From the NCBI GenBank assembly GCA_022432975.1, contig CM039511.1, positions 19,308,557-19,372,556 on the forward strand: a stretch of 64,000 nt of DNA. The letters are read 5' to 3'. A program made the position numbers and the translations under genes. Under the pieces are notes generated by a model. The model searched no databases and was not told where the DNA came from. It worked only from the letters and a program-made list of their open reading frames with translations. The stretch is from Begonia masoniana (taxonomy: Eukaryota; Streptophyta; Magnoliopsida; Cucurbitales; Begoniaceae). Positions 25,530-36,334 of this stretch are shown in pieces (within the stretch, counting starts at the first letter, position 1; each line of letters starts with the position of its first letter).

Positions 25530-27002
25530 TGTAACGACCCCGTTAAAGGCCGCGAGATAAACATAAACATCCTTCGGATAAATATTGGTTTGTTCTCTGT
25601 TTCATCCTATCTACTTCATGTTATATTATATATATATTTTTTTAAATATAGAACTCCGAAACAATTCAGTATCAGAAGAAGCTGAACCCTTCATAAACTC
25701 GACTTCTTCTTTAAACTATTGACATACTAAGTCGCAGAATTATGCGACAATACTCAGCCATTAACCACATAAGGAAATCGGGCTGGGAGAAGGTGTCCTT
25801 AGATCACCCGACTCTATCGATCTCGGGTTGCATAGAGTTGCAGACTTTATCGGTAAGAAAGGCACATCCACCGATCGTCACGTGCACTTCGCGTGACTCA
25901 TTGAACATCGCCCGGTAGAGGTCATCTACCGATGGGCACGTGCAATGCACGTAATCCATTGAACATCATCCGGCAGGTGACATCCACCGGTGAACACATG
26001 TATTACACGTGACTTTATGGACATCGCCCGATCGCAAAACGACAACCAACTTGATCCTTATCATCTGGTGAATACAATACTTGACATCATCCGGTGAGTA
26101 CGATACTCGACATCATCTGGTGAGTGCAATACTCGACATCATCCGGTGACGTCAGCCGGAAGGTTCAGTCGATCAACTTCTATCATCCAACTCCTGCCGA
26201 TGACGTCAGCCGGATGATACACTCATCCAGCTTCTATCATTCAGCAGTAAAACATAATAATCATCAAACAACTTTAATCGACAGGAAATACCTCGACTCA
26301 CACACATTTCAACTTGATGGACATAAACCTTAAACGAATAAAAATCATTGACTCGTTCAGGATACGTAAGCGGGAGACTCATATAAAATAGGATGTCCTA
26401 GGTTCTTACAATCATCCTCAAACTCAGAAGTTGAACCAGACAATTTCAAGTCCAAATTAAAAACATGATCTTATCCTACTTAGACATCATTTTTCTCATA
26501 AATCTTACTGACATAAAATGAGCATAACCACGGGTCATAATCGCCTGGCAGCCATAGACTTCCCCCCTGAGTACCATCCTACAACCAGCCTTAGACATTA
26601 TCATTGAATTTGGAAACCTCACCTGATGGCTCTTCACCTACATCATAAGGTTTAAACTATAAGCCTAATGCTTAGTAAGGAATGCAATACTAACATGTAT
26701 ACGTGAATGCATAGTTGCAAGAAAATCATGATCATGTTCGTTTCATGCTCTTTTCTTATTCTTTTTGTGTTCTTGTTCATCACTTTCATCATATGGATTA
26801 AGGGAGGATTTGTGCCGTAAAGGGGGGATGACAGTGCAAGTGTACGTAGTCCCTTTCAGGCCGCATTCATGGTCCTTCTCTTTGGACAGTGACATACGCC
26901 AAACCGCCCCCAACCCTCACTTAATCCGGTTGCATAAGTTTCATATTCATTCTCATATCTTGTTCATGGGGGAAAAACATGCTCATAAATCATTTTCATA
27001 TG
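25530..27002 (-). repeat. H LTR3, truncated
   Basis: Matches the first about 1.47 kb of LTR2 on the plus strand, then stops at TTTTCATATG where LTR A sequence (TAGGTGACG) resumes. The outer roughly 950 bp expected at the 5' end of the array is missing, so the right border was deleted. Confidence 0.88.
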
Positions 27003-28443
27003 TAGGTGACGAATCAGCAGTTGACGAACTTGATGAGAATGCTTAAGCATGGTTGCTGGATGGTACTCGTGGAGGAAATTTGTGGCTGGGAAGCAATTTG
27101 ACCCGAGGTGCTTTTAGTCTATCATGGTATAAGACAATGAAATGGAAGTTAAGTAGAAAAGAATCTTGATGTTCATGAGCTATAAAGGATTCTAGGATTA
27201 AAGGTTTTTTGACTGTTTTCTTTAAGTCTTCCGCTACGTACATTATGTTTTACGAGTAAAATAGTTTTCATTTGAAATGAGATGTGAGATTATTTATAGA
27301 GTTAATTCCAGAGAGCTAGCTGAACGTTCAGCAGGGAAGGCGATTGATCAGTTGTCTATGTGTTCTGTTTTGTAAGCAAAAACAGTCGTCCATTTTGTGG
27401 GCGAAGATATTCGTCCATTCTCTGGGCGATAATGTCTATGGGCGATGAAATCATGAACGATAGAGTTTGTCGTCCAAAGTTGTCGTCCAAAGTAGTTGTA
27501 ATACCTGGCTGTACGGAATATTAATATTTTAATGTAAATGACATTTTTTTTAATATGTCAAATCAAGTCCATTTTTTGAAATTAAAGCGTTATTACGATC
27601 CTAATAATTAATAAGGATTTTATGAAAGTTTTAGGAAATTTAGGAGTTTAACGTTAATTTTATGAAAATTACGTTTATCGTAATATAAAGGATACTTTGG
27701 TAAAAATAGTAAACGAGGTCCGAATTACGAACGAACAGTTTTAATAGAACCCTTGTAATAAGTTGGAGTGATTGATGAAATAAGAAAATTTGGAGAAATC
27801 GAATCGTCGGTTAAATAATGAAACAAAGGACGAAACAAATAGAAAATCAAAGGAAGGGCAAAATGGTAATTTGTCATGTCAAATTTTAATTAAAACTCAC
27901 AAATCCCTCTTTCTCCCTCATTCCCTCTCTGTTTCACGATCTCCTACTTCTCCAGGGAACTTCTCCTTCTCCTCTCAACGGCGTTCTCCCTCTCCGTCGA
28001 CGATTTGTCCTCCGATCGTCTTTTTTTCTTCGTGTTTTCTCCTCCTCTCGCAACTCTAGGTATGAATCTTTGGTTTTAGAGCGTTATATTTCGGTTTTCA
28101 CGAAGTTTAACGGTTAGGATTTCGTTTAGGGTTTTGTTAAAAACGCGATTTAGGGTTTGAAATTGATAGGTTTGTCGTAGTTGTGAATATGATGAACGTA
28201 TTGAGCGTTATTGGATGAAGTTAATTGATTTAGGACGAATGTTAGAGATTTGACAAATTTTTGAGTTTTAGGGAAAACTCCTTAATGGTGATTTCGAGGT
28301 ATGGAGCGTTAATTGTTGGATAAAAATGCCTCGTTGAGCTAAGTTAGAATTTTAGGAAAAATTTCCTTAGTTAAGGTTTTGTGAAATTTGGACGTTAAAC
28401 GGTTTAATCTCGTTTTAACGATAACTGTTGTGTTTTGCCTCAG

Positions 28444-29077
28444 ATGAACGACGCTCGTGGAAGGAGCTTGAAGTTCAGTGCGCACAAGGTAAGTACTCGT
28501 GACTTACTTGGCCGAGTGGCCTACACTGTACGTCGAAGTCGCGTCGAGGATCTTTGGAGAATGTTTGTTTATATGCTTTGGTCGAGTAGATAGGGTTAGT
28601 TCTTTTATAGGTTATGTTTTTTATGGTCTCGATGGTATGTATGATGTTTGTTTACTTTATGTCTATAATTGTTCATGCATCACGTCTTTTAAAATAGCAT
28701 GAAAACAGATTTCTGCACGTGTTTAAGAAAATGAAATGAACGAACGAAATGAATCTACGTAATCTGTTATCTGGTTACGCGAGGTGGGGCTCAGGCACGG
28801 CTGTTTACGGATGTGAGCGTGTACCCCCCCCCCCCGGTTAGGTGAAGAGGGCAGTCCAACCGCGGGATGTGTCCTCTCCATCTAATAGGCTGAGACCTCA
28901 GTGACATTCTGTCTGCGACGTAATGATAAGAAAAATGTTGCATGATTTCTGAAACTCATATGCACAACATGCATTTTACATTTATGAAACTTACGGAGCC
29001 TTTAGCTCATAGTGTGTCTGTATGGTGTAGGTGATATCGAAACAGGTGAGGACGACGTTCCTCCTCCTGAAGCATGA
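28444..29077 (+). other. G LTR: exon-like blocks with splice signals
   Basis: Block 28444-28488 (45 bp) lies between CCTCAG and GTAAGT. Block 29031-29077 (47 bp) follows GGTGTAG and ends TGA. The joined frame ends GDIETGEDDVPPPEA, the same pattern as E1, with different third-position bases. The 45-bp block itself starts with an ATG, but in another frame. An upstream CT-rich block ends CTCTAG at 28059 before GTATG. Confidence 0.5.
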
Positions 29078-29587
29078 GTCCTGTTGAAAAATAATGATCG
29101 CGGGAGTGTGCTGGCGCAGTCGAGGCGTTTCATGACCCGTGGGGACGTATGTATGTATTTTGGGTTGTTTTGGATAGAAAATGTTAGGTAAAAATATGGA
29201 ACAAATAGAACATTATAGGATGTTTGGATCTGGACTAGTTGATAGATTTATGTTTCGAAGTTTTTAAACGTTTTGGAAACTTACTTTATAACTGCTCAAT
29301 GATTTTAAAACAGGAGGAAACATTTAGTTTTTAAACGGATCCACGCGGTTCGTTTTCGTGAAAACGTGTTATGTTTTTATGTTTTAAATATGTTTTGAGT
29401 CGTTTAATGGGTGAGCGACGAAATGTGAAAAGGGGTGAGGTTTGAGCTATTGTATGTTACACGCTTATGGAGTGATTTATGTTGAAGTTTAAGGGGTATA
29501 TGTGGTGAGAAATGTGTGCAGGGGAAGAGGAAAGAAAGAAGGAATTGAGGGAGGCAACTCCCTGGAATTTTCGGATTCCAGGGAGGG

Positions 29588-29812
29588 TGGCGATCGATCT
29601 CCTAAGGAGGAGATCGATCGACCTAAAGGTTCGCACTCTCTGGAAAAATCCAGAGAGTGTGGCGACCGATCGCCCAAAAAGGGGCGATCAATCGCCTGAC
29701 CATCGATCGCGGGGCGATCGATGGCCACAAAGATGGGCGATTATTTGCCCCTCCTATTTTCATGATAGGTGATCGAACGCCTGTTTGGGGCGATCGATCG
29801 CCCCTCACATTT
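29588..29812. repeat. Palindrome cluster with GGCGATCGATCGCC-type motifs in G
   Basis: Dense short perfect palindromes (GATCGATC cores; a 10-base arm pair around 29594-29620; CACTCTCTGG/CCAGAGAGTG arms at 29633-29660). It sits about 250-470 bp before the LTR end, the same relative place as in E1 and B. Confidence 0.72.
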
Positions 29813-30214
29813 TTGGGACAAAAGTCCCTTATGCCCTCCTTTCTTCAGCCGATTGTTTTTATGTTTTAAATATAATTTTTTTAATTGTTTTATACAATTG
29901 TTTCAAATTGTTTTGTAAGTTTTCAATGGTTTTATTTAAATGTTTCTAAATATGTTCTAAACGATTTTAATAATTTGTTTCCGTTCAAACGCTACGAAGT
30001 TTATAAGGATAAAAAAAATAAATAAATACGGTAAAAATTAAGAATAGTGTAAGGGTTGTTACAGTTGTAGTCCAAAGCTGGGAACGATGAAGTCACGTGG
30101 TATGTGGACAATAAATTTAAGTAAGTCTATGGACGTTAGTCTGTGGACGATGTGTCTATGTAACCCGTGAACGATGAAGTCACGTGGACTATGGACGATA
30201 AAATCACGTGGTCT

Positions 30215-30440
30215 GGGCGGCGTAGTTTGGATGACGTAGTCTGGACGATATAATCAGAACGAATAAGTCTAGACAATGTAGTCTAGACGATGTAATCTGG
30301 ACGACGTGGTCTGAACGACGTAGCCTGGACGACGTAGTTTGGACGATGTAGTCTGGACGACGTGGTCTGGACGACGTAGTTTGGATGATGTAGTCTGGAC
30401 GACGTAGTTTGGTCGACGAGGCGTGGACGACGACGTCATT
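30215..30440. repeat. 14-bp minisatellite in solo LTR A
   Basis: About 15 imperfect tandem copies of a 14-bp unit (consensus GTAGTCTGGACGAC), with looser copies upstream. It generates a spurious 109-codon frame on the minus strand. It is absent from the other LTRs in the window. Confidence 0.85.
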
Positions 30441-30763
30441 CATTATAGCGGATAAATGAGATGTATCCCGAGAGGAAATTAATCCTCGTCGACAACAATT
30501 GACTCTATGGACGATAATGTCTATGGACGACAACGTCGTCCGATTTAGTGGGCGGATGAGTTATAACCCGAGGGGAAAATTTTATTCTCCGCCTGTCTTC
30601 GTTGATTTTCTCTAGGAAACTTCATCTTTCTTAAAAAAAAAGTGAATATTATATATATGAATGAATGTATATACGGATTTCTAGAGACCCTCTGTTCATA
30701 ATTGATTTAGTCACGTTTTGAGATTATGGTTATGCCGCGACCTACTGGGGTCGTGACATGTAT

Positions 30764-32183
30764 GGCTGCTTGTGTGGCAGGTTTGCTGGAACATGGCAGA
30801 CCTATTATATGTTTAGATGGATGTCATCTGAAGGGCTCCTACCCCGGCTAATTACTCACAACTGTGAGTATTGATGGCAACAATGGCGTATATCTCATTG
30901 CCGTTGCCAATGTGGAGACAGAATGCAAGGACTCGTAGATGTGGTTTTTGGAGTTATTGCAGGACGATTTAGGCATTGACCATGGACGAGGATGGACAGT
31001 TGTGTCGGATCGACAAAAGGTATATATTATTATTACTATTATTATTATTCGGGCGTTGTAGTTATATTTTTTTATGTTGAGTCTGTTTTTCTTTAAAATT
31101 TCAGGGGTTGTTGGCTGCTGTGGACGACACATTTGATTTAGCCGAACATCGTTTCTGCCAAAGACATATGTATGCAAACTTCAAAGGACAATTTCGGGGC
31201 ATAGCGTATAGAGATGCAATGTGGAATACAGCAAGGACAACCACAAAGGAATATTTTGAGATAGTAATGAGAAAAGTGTATGAGCTCAACAAGGATACCC
31301 ACGCATGGCTTCAACGAACACCACCTAGTTGTTGGGCTACTCATGCGTTTTCGTTAATTCCCAAGTGTGATTTGGTCTTGAACAATTTATGCGAGTCTTT
31401 CAATTCAACTATATTGTCGGCCATGGACAAACCGATCCAGACCATATTCGAGATTATTCGAAAGACCATGATGACTCGAATTGTAAAAAAAATACGAAGA
31501 GATGCTCAAGTCAGACGATGTCATGTGTCCTAAGATTAGGAAAAAGCTAGAGAATCTAAAAGAGGCAACTCACAGTTGGAATGCTGAGTTAGCGGGAGAT
31601 GCACGGTTTGAGGTCAACAACGGCAACGAACAATATGTCGTTGACCTGAATGAAGACATGTGCGCATGTCGGAGGTGAGAGCTTATTGGAATCCCACGTG
31701 TTCATGTCATTCCATGCATTTATTTCATGAGAGAGCCGATGGAAAATTTCGTTCATATATACTATCATCGGGATACATATTTGGAGATGTACTCACTCTT
31801 CATTCGTTCTGTTAATGGCCAACAAATGTGGTCAGAACCAGAGAATCAGACCCCAATCCTTCCACCTGAGAGAAGGCCCCAACATGGTAGATCGAAAAAG
31901 AAAAGAGTGCGCGATGTCGATGAGCCTTCTACGTCGATAATTTCTAAGAAGAAGTCTATGATGTAAATGTCAGCGTCAAGGGCATAACAGTCGCACATGT
32001 CCTGAGAGGGGATCTAGTTCAGATGCTGCTGCTTTGCATGACACATGTATAGGTTTCCAGACATTTGACGGGACTCGGGTATATGTTTTCTCATTATTCT
32101 CTAAACAAATTAAGTTTATTATGTTCTAATATAACTGTCATTACGTGTAGGAATCTACTACACGCAGCCATGGAATAGGATGA
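30764..32183 (+). pseudogene. MULE transposase, 3' part (catalytic core, zinc motifs), broken
   Basis: Exons 30764-31019, 31105-32078 and 32151-32183, with GT-AG introns. Visible parts are the first catalytic Asp region (ICLDGCHLKG), VVSDRQKGLLAAV across the intron, the MULE HRFCQRHMYANF motif, the SWIM-type zinc-finger region (MCACRR, VHVIPC) and a knuckle-like tail (GHNSRTCPERG). Damage: stops after SYPG and ECKDS, a frameshift near 31508, a Trp-to-stop and Cys-to-Arg change in the SWIM motif near 31677, and a frameshift before the tail near 31965. Gene order and joins match one MuDR-type transposase continued from 10456-11232. Confidence 0.88.
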
Positions 32184-32690
32184 TGGATCTCAGGCGATGA
32201 CGAGAACATTCTGAGCAGCTTTATTTTATCCATTTTGTCTGTTGTAATTTAATTTGATGTGCAATTCATTTCAACTTCAAGTTATTTTGTAATGAGAGCT
32301 AACAATTAGTATGTAAGTTCTATATAATAATTTTGTTAATTTGATATTTAATACTGGGCAGAGTTTCCTTTGTTTTTCACAAGTGAGAAAAAATTAGAAA
32401 TTTGGGCAGAGTTTCTTTTGTTTTTTGACTTCTCCATAACTAGTATCATCCTGCATATTCGACTACCTAAACAGGTCCACTATTTTGCATCAAACATCAA
32501 GTGCATCCAACAACAATACATGTAACTATAAGTTTACATCATCCAACATAAAGTGCATCAGTTCTAGAAATATACATAATCCAACTAAGTGCATCAAACT
32601 AAATTAAAGTACATCAAACTACAGTGCATCCAACTACTATTCATCAAACTAATATATATCAAAATATACTACGGTGGGAATCGTCCTCAT
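32184..32690. other. MULE inter-gene region, AT-rich, no gene seen
   Basis: Sequence between the convergent MULE genes. It is AT-rich, with CATCAAACTA-like short repeats at about 32470-32650. It probably holds the 3' ends of both genes. I see no reading frame or RNA gene. Confidence 0.6.
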
Positions 32691-34126
32691 CGCCCTTCAT
32701 TGCTTGGCCGTCGTCAATGCCTCCATCATCCTGGTAGTCCTTCATCTCCTATCTGCACGTAATAAAGTTATATTAGAAAATAATAATTATAATGAAAATA
32801 ATAATTAGAAAAATTGGTTGGAATGTACCTACGATTGGGTATCGTCGTTATTGTTATCTCCCACCGATTGGACTTCCTCCTCATCGCCCACCATCGGTTC
32901 AGTATAGTCGTCGTCATCGCCTGACATTGGACGAGCATCATCGTCATTGGTATCCTCTGTGGTACTCCATCATCCCTCTGAGGTATTCTATCACCTTTCT
33001 GTGATGCTTTGTCATAGTCATTTCAATCTACTTGACTCTGTTTGAGAGAGACTCTATATCCGTCCTAATAGACTCCATATCTGCCCTAACAAACTCTAGA
33101 GGTTACCCTACATAAGTGGGTTGCCGTACATGAGTGGGTTGCCCTACATCATCCCTCTCATCTCCCCTCAACGTCCATATCCCATCTGTTTCAACAAGCC
33201 TTATCCGAACCAAATGAAGCTTGTCAAATGCCTCTCCGGCCCGCTGTGATCTTAGCTGCTCTCCAAGCGGTAACTCAATCTCAAAATGCTCGATACTTTT
33301 CTGAATCAAGACACTGTAGGAGAGATTCTTGTTCCGTGTACGCCTAATCTCACACATGTGACTTAAAATCACAAAGTCGGGGTTGAATATTATATCATTG
33401 TGCAGTTTCTCTATCATATAGACACATGTAGCTCACGTGACCTCTATGTCCAACACGCGGTAGAATGGTGTGTGACAATAGGTTGTGGACTACGCGAGCT
33501 TTTACATTTAAGTCCTTCGCTCCTGGCTTAATGAACTGCACAATGTCAGAGTTCCGATGAATTTGCCTAATGAACTCTGTTCCCTCGGCTGTTCCGAGGA
33601 AGAGACACTTCCTTTGGGCATGGTAGTATCTCTCCGTCCCTTCTGCGGCAAACTCAATCAACCAATTGACTGTCTTCGGAATAATGATAATCTCTTTACC
33701 CAATATGTAGGTCTTGATAATTCCGGACCTCCCGGTCCAGCTCATGTTCGCATAGAATAGGCGAACAATTCTGTCACAGCTTTTGCCTCGCAGACTATAC
33801 ACCCCTTGGAGGTCGATTCTGTCTAACATCTCCTTGATCTGCTAGGACTCCCATTCTGTAAAGTCCATAGTCTTCGACTACGTAACCTGATGGTGTAACA
33901 AATTCAGGTCAAACTACTCTCGACGATGTTGATTACGAAATTTAGTCGATAAAAACTCCGACTGCGGTGGAGGTGGCATCGACCTCTCTGACCGATTTGA
34001 GGGTCCAGCTTTTGAAGTTGAAGGTTCACGACTCGGTGCAAACTTTCGTCTAACAGTCAATCTGTCTCTGTCTGTCATTTCAGTATATTCTGCAATTTGA
34101 TAATTTTCAAAAAAAATTAGCCTCAA
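32691..34126 (-). pseudogene. MULE second gene: putative plant transposon protein, broken
   Basis: A near-continuous minus-strand frame with stops. N-terminal Ser/Pro-rich part (MTDRDRLTVRRKFAPSREP, from about 34076), a region with two stops (FDLNLLHHQVT, MDFTEWES), then a conserved domain (VRLFYANMSW, TVNWLIEF, then a region with HNLLSHTILPR at 33395-33829, and IIFNPDFVILSHM to 33103). A likely coiled C-terminal part (RADMESIRTDIESLS) reaches to about 32990, and possible further exon remnants reach 32691. The layout resembles the plant domain called putative plant transposon protein (Transposase_32-like), recognised from memory. Its role is unknown. By position it parallels mudrB of maize MuDR, but I see no sequence relation to mudrB. 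Confidence 0.62.
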
Positions 34127-34276
34127 ATAAATCGAAATTGAAACTGTCTTCTGGGCAGTTTACCAGACGGACGCTCTTTTCAGTGAGTCCATCCGGTAAA
34201 AATAAACCCGGACGGACACTCTGAAAAGAGCGTCTATCCAGTAAACTGCCCAAGTGTACGGTTTTAAATAGAGATA

Positions 34277-34887
34277 AAAAATTTGAGTTATTTACGATAA
34301 AAATTGAACCAAATCAATCAGAATGAAGAAAGCTATTACCTGAAGTGTTTTTCGGTCAAAAATCTGCAAAAAATTTGAAAGAGGTTGAGACAAAATCAAT
34401 TTTTCCGCGGTGAAAATGTCGAATTTCAGACTCTGGTTTGATATAAATCACGAGATCGGATGGATGCTATATTTAAGCGTTTGTCCGGTTTCGCCCTAAT
34501 TTAGAACGTCCGTCCGTTCATAAAATGCCTTAAAAATAACGAACAGACGCTTAAATACAGAGTCCGTCCGATCTGCACGTCAATAACCATGACAAAACTT
34601 ACGTACAGACGGACGAACTTTTCAAGTGCCCGTCAGTTATATGTGCCAGACGGTCTCTATTTTGAAACGTCCATCCAGTATATGGCAAAAGAATTGACAC
34701 GGACGGATGCTAATATTTTTCGTCCGTCTGATAAACGGCCAAAATGGATACCAGACGCAGATCGAACGGACGGTAGAGTTTTTTTTGTTATGTTTTTTGA
34801 TAGTTTAAGGTTTGAATTATTAAATTTGATATTTTAAGGTTTAAAATAAAAAAACGTATACTTCGAGATTTTTATCGGTAATTTCCC
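34277..34887 (-). repeat. MULE right TIR (about 611 bp)
   Basis: Inverted copy of 1568-1718 plus 9734-10195. It is uninterrupted and rich in GGACGGAC and GTCCGTCC. Similar motifs continue inward to about 34160. Confidence 0.87.
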
Positions 34888-35580
34888 TTAATTTCATTTA
34901 AATCACACTTGATTTTATTAAATCATTTTTTTATCTATTTTTCAAATTCATATTGTTATTAAAAATAATCTAAGTTTTCAAATCTAAGCCTAGTTTAATA
35001 GATAGAAGATTAATTAGGACAAGATTTATAGTCCATCCATATTTTGTCAACCTTTTCTTTGGCACTTCAAAAAAATAATTATATTCGATGATATATTATT
35101 ATGGATGTCTTTTAATGTAAGTCGAAGCATCGTGCAGAGACTTGATGATTCATTGTGTTATTGTTCTAAATTCACGTACAACTACATTGATTTTGGTAAG
35201 AAGTGACACTTGAACGATAGGAGGAAAAATTGGTCGAATTGAAAATAAAAATAAATTATATTAAAATATACAAGTTTAGAGCCAAGTTTGAGTAGAGTTT
35301 TATCATTTTTGAATTCGTTTTTGGTAGAGTTTATGCTAGCTTTTGGCTAAATATCGACTACAAGATTTGATTTGGTTCTTATCAAATTTAGCATTCGAAA
35401 TTGAGAACAAAGTATCGATGACAGTTTCTCTGTCATTACAAATCGATCCCAATTTACAACTAGTAATTCGATTAGGCCCCGTTTCATCTAGCTAGTTTGT
35501 TAACATGGATAAAGTGTCCCATCATATTTGTTAAGAGTATGAATAGTTTTTTGAAATTGTCAACAAATAAATGGAGTAAT
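34888..35580. other. AT-rich region between the two transposon nests, nothing recognised
   Basis: About 690 bp outside the MULE right end and left of the copia LTR. No reading frame, RNA or repeat structure is evident. It may be native intergenic DNA or an unrecognised old repeat. Confidence 0.6.
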
Positions 35581-36334
35581 TGTTAGAATACGGTTAGAAT
35601 AATTTACTATTCACTTATAGTTTGGGTTTTTAGGTCTAGTTCAGTTTTACACTTTCCCAAGCTCATCATTTGTTTTTTCCTGCATATACATGTAAACCTG
35701 TGTTAGTGTTAGATAGAAGATATAATAAAAGAATTGCAGAACTCTCTTTCTCCCACCACTTACGTCATCATCTTTTTCTTCTTCTTTTTCTTCGTTTGAT
35801 TACTTTCACCACTACTTTCACAGAATTCCAACTTGGTATCAGAGCCAAGAAAATGGCGTCCCCCAGTTCTACAGTTCTGTCTTCCCCATCAATCTCATTT
35901 TCTTTTCCTCTGCCCCCGTTTTCCTCGGTGAATCAAACACTCACCATTAAACTTGATAACACAAATTACCTTGTCTGGAAAGCTCAGATGCTTAACGTCG
36001 TTATCGCCAACGGAATTGATAATATACTAGACGACTCCTACGCTGCTCCTTCATAGCTTTTGGATTCTCTCTCCTCCCAAATCAACCCAGAATTCACTGT
36101 CTGACAACGCTACAATTGGCTCATTATGAGTTGGATTTTTTTTCGCTCTCAGAAGATTTTCTGCCCCAAATTGTCTTCTTTACCACTGCCAGTGAGATTA
36201 GGTAAGCGCTAACTTGGATATTCTCATCATCTTCCTTAGCCCGAATCACAGACTTCCGCAGCCAGCTACACTCATTGTCCAAAGAGGGCCTCACTACTGC
36301 TAGTGATATCCCAAAGATCACTTATCTTTACAAT
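35581..36334 (+). mobile_element. Ty1/copia retrotransposon, 5' fragment
   Basis: A probable 250-bp 5' LTR (35581-35830, TGTTAGAATA to ATTCCA), a primer-binding site TGGTATCAGAGC (35834-35845), then gag. It is cut at 36334/36335 by element B. The rest, if present, lies beyond the window on the far side of the nest. Confidence 0.82.
35853..36334 (+). pseudogene. gag: Copia gag, N-terminal part, broken
   Basis: ATG 35853-35855 (MASPSSTVLSSPSISF). It contains the copia gag signature LDNTNYLVWKAQML. A stop follows SYAAPS at 36054-36056; the same frame then resumes (LLDSLSSQINPEFTV) with another stop and further decay until B cuts it. Only the N-terminal gag region is present, so it is non-functional. 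Confidence 0.82.

Larger units (their letters stand above)
12547..27002 (-). mobile_element. H: tandem Ty3/gypsy (Tekay) array LTR-int-LTR-int-LTR
   Basis: Three LTR copies (12547-14974, 19035-21470, 25530-27002, the last truncated) alternate with two internal regions (14975-19034 and 21471-25529), all on the minus strand, inside solo LTR A. The two internal regions share the same inactivating lesions: a protease-RT deletion, a break in the RT active-site region and a frameshift before RNase H. They therefore arose by duplication of an already dead element, most simply by unequal LTR recombination, and not by two insertions. The right end is lost: LTR3 stops at 27002 where A resumes, so no target duplication is visible. 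Confidence 0.9.
27497..30063 (+). mobile_element. G: solo gypsy LTR (2,567 bp) inside LTR A
   Basis: Begins TGTAATACCTGG and ends GGTTGTTACA. The flanks GTAGT (27492-27496) and GTTGT (30064-30068) match at 4 of 5 positions. It has no internal domain or primer-binding site next to it. It is related to the E1, B and D LTRs. It contains exon-like blocks (donor after 28059, 28444-28488, 29031-29077), a run of 12 C near 28826, and the palindrome cluster 29588-29812. Confidence 0.87.
11238..30758 (+). mobile_element. A: solo LTR of a gypsy element in MULE transposase, split by H and G
   Basis: Starts TGTAACACCC (11238) and ends GTCGTGACA (30758), with a perfect target duplication TGTAT at 11233-11237 and 30759-30763. 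Its own sequence is 11238-12546, 27003-27496 and 30064-30758, about 2.5 kb. That is one LTR with no internal domain, so it is a solo LTR left by LTR-LTR recombination. It is related to the H LTRs, sharing the CTAAGGAAGCCAG block and the block after TGTAG. Its equivalent splice donor is mutated (CCAGATAAGT at about 12150). Confidence 0.88.
1568..34887 (+). mobile_element. Mutator-like element (MULE) with long TIRs, heavily invaded
   Basis: The ends are inverted copies starting GGGAAATTA (left 1568, right 34887). The TIR is about 610 bp on each side once the E1 insertion is removed: left 1568-1718 plus 9734-about 10195, right about 34277-34887. The flanks TTAATTCAA (1559-1567) and TTAATTTCA (34888-34896) match at 7 of 9 positions, as expected for an old 9-bp MULE target duplication. 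Inside are a MuDR-type transposase (+) and a second gene (-), arranged convergently. The native element is about 5.8 kb; the remaining 27.5 kb is later insertions (E1 and A with its nested elements). Both genes carry stop codons, so this copy is inactive. Confidence 0.88.

Noticed and set aside
29489..29808. Several 60-86 codon frames on both strands in LTR G
   Set aside because: They are caused by the palindrome cluster, which is similar on both strands. There is no homology and no consistent start.
31108..31533. A 141-codon frame considered as a separate host gene derived from a transposase
   Set aside because: It is continuous with upstream and downstream transposase parts, lies inside intact MULE TIRs, and the gene is broken by stops and insertions, so it is not a domesticated gene.
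34888..35580. A possible host gene between the two nests
   Set aside because: There is no frame of useful length, no splice-linked exons I could match, and strong AT bias.
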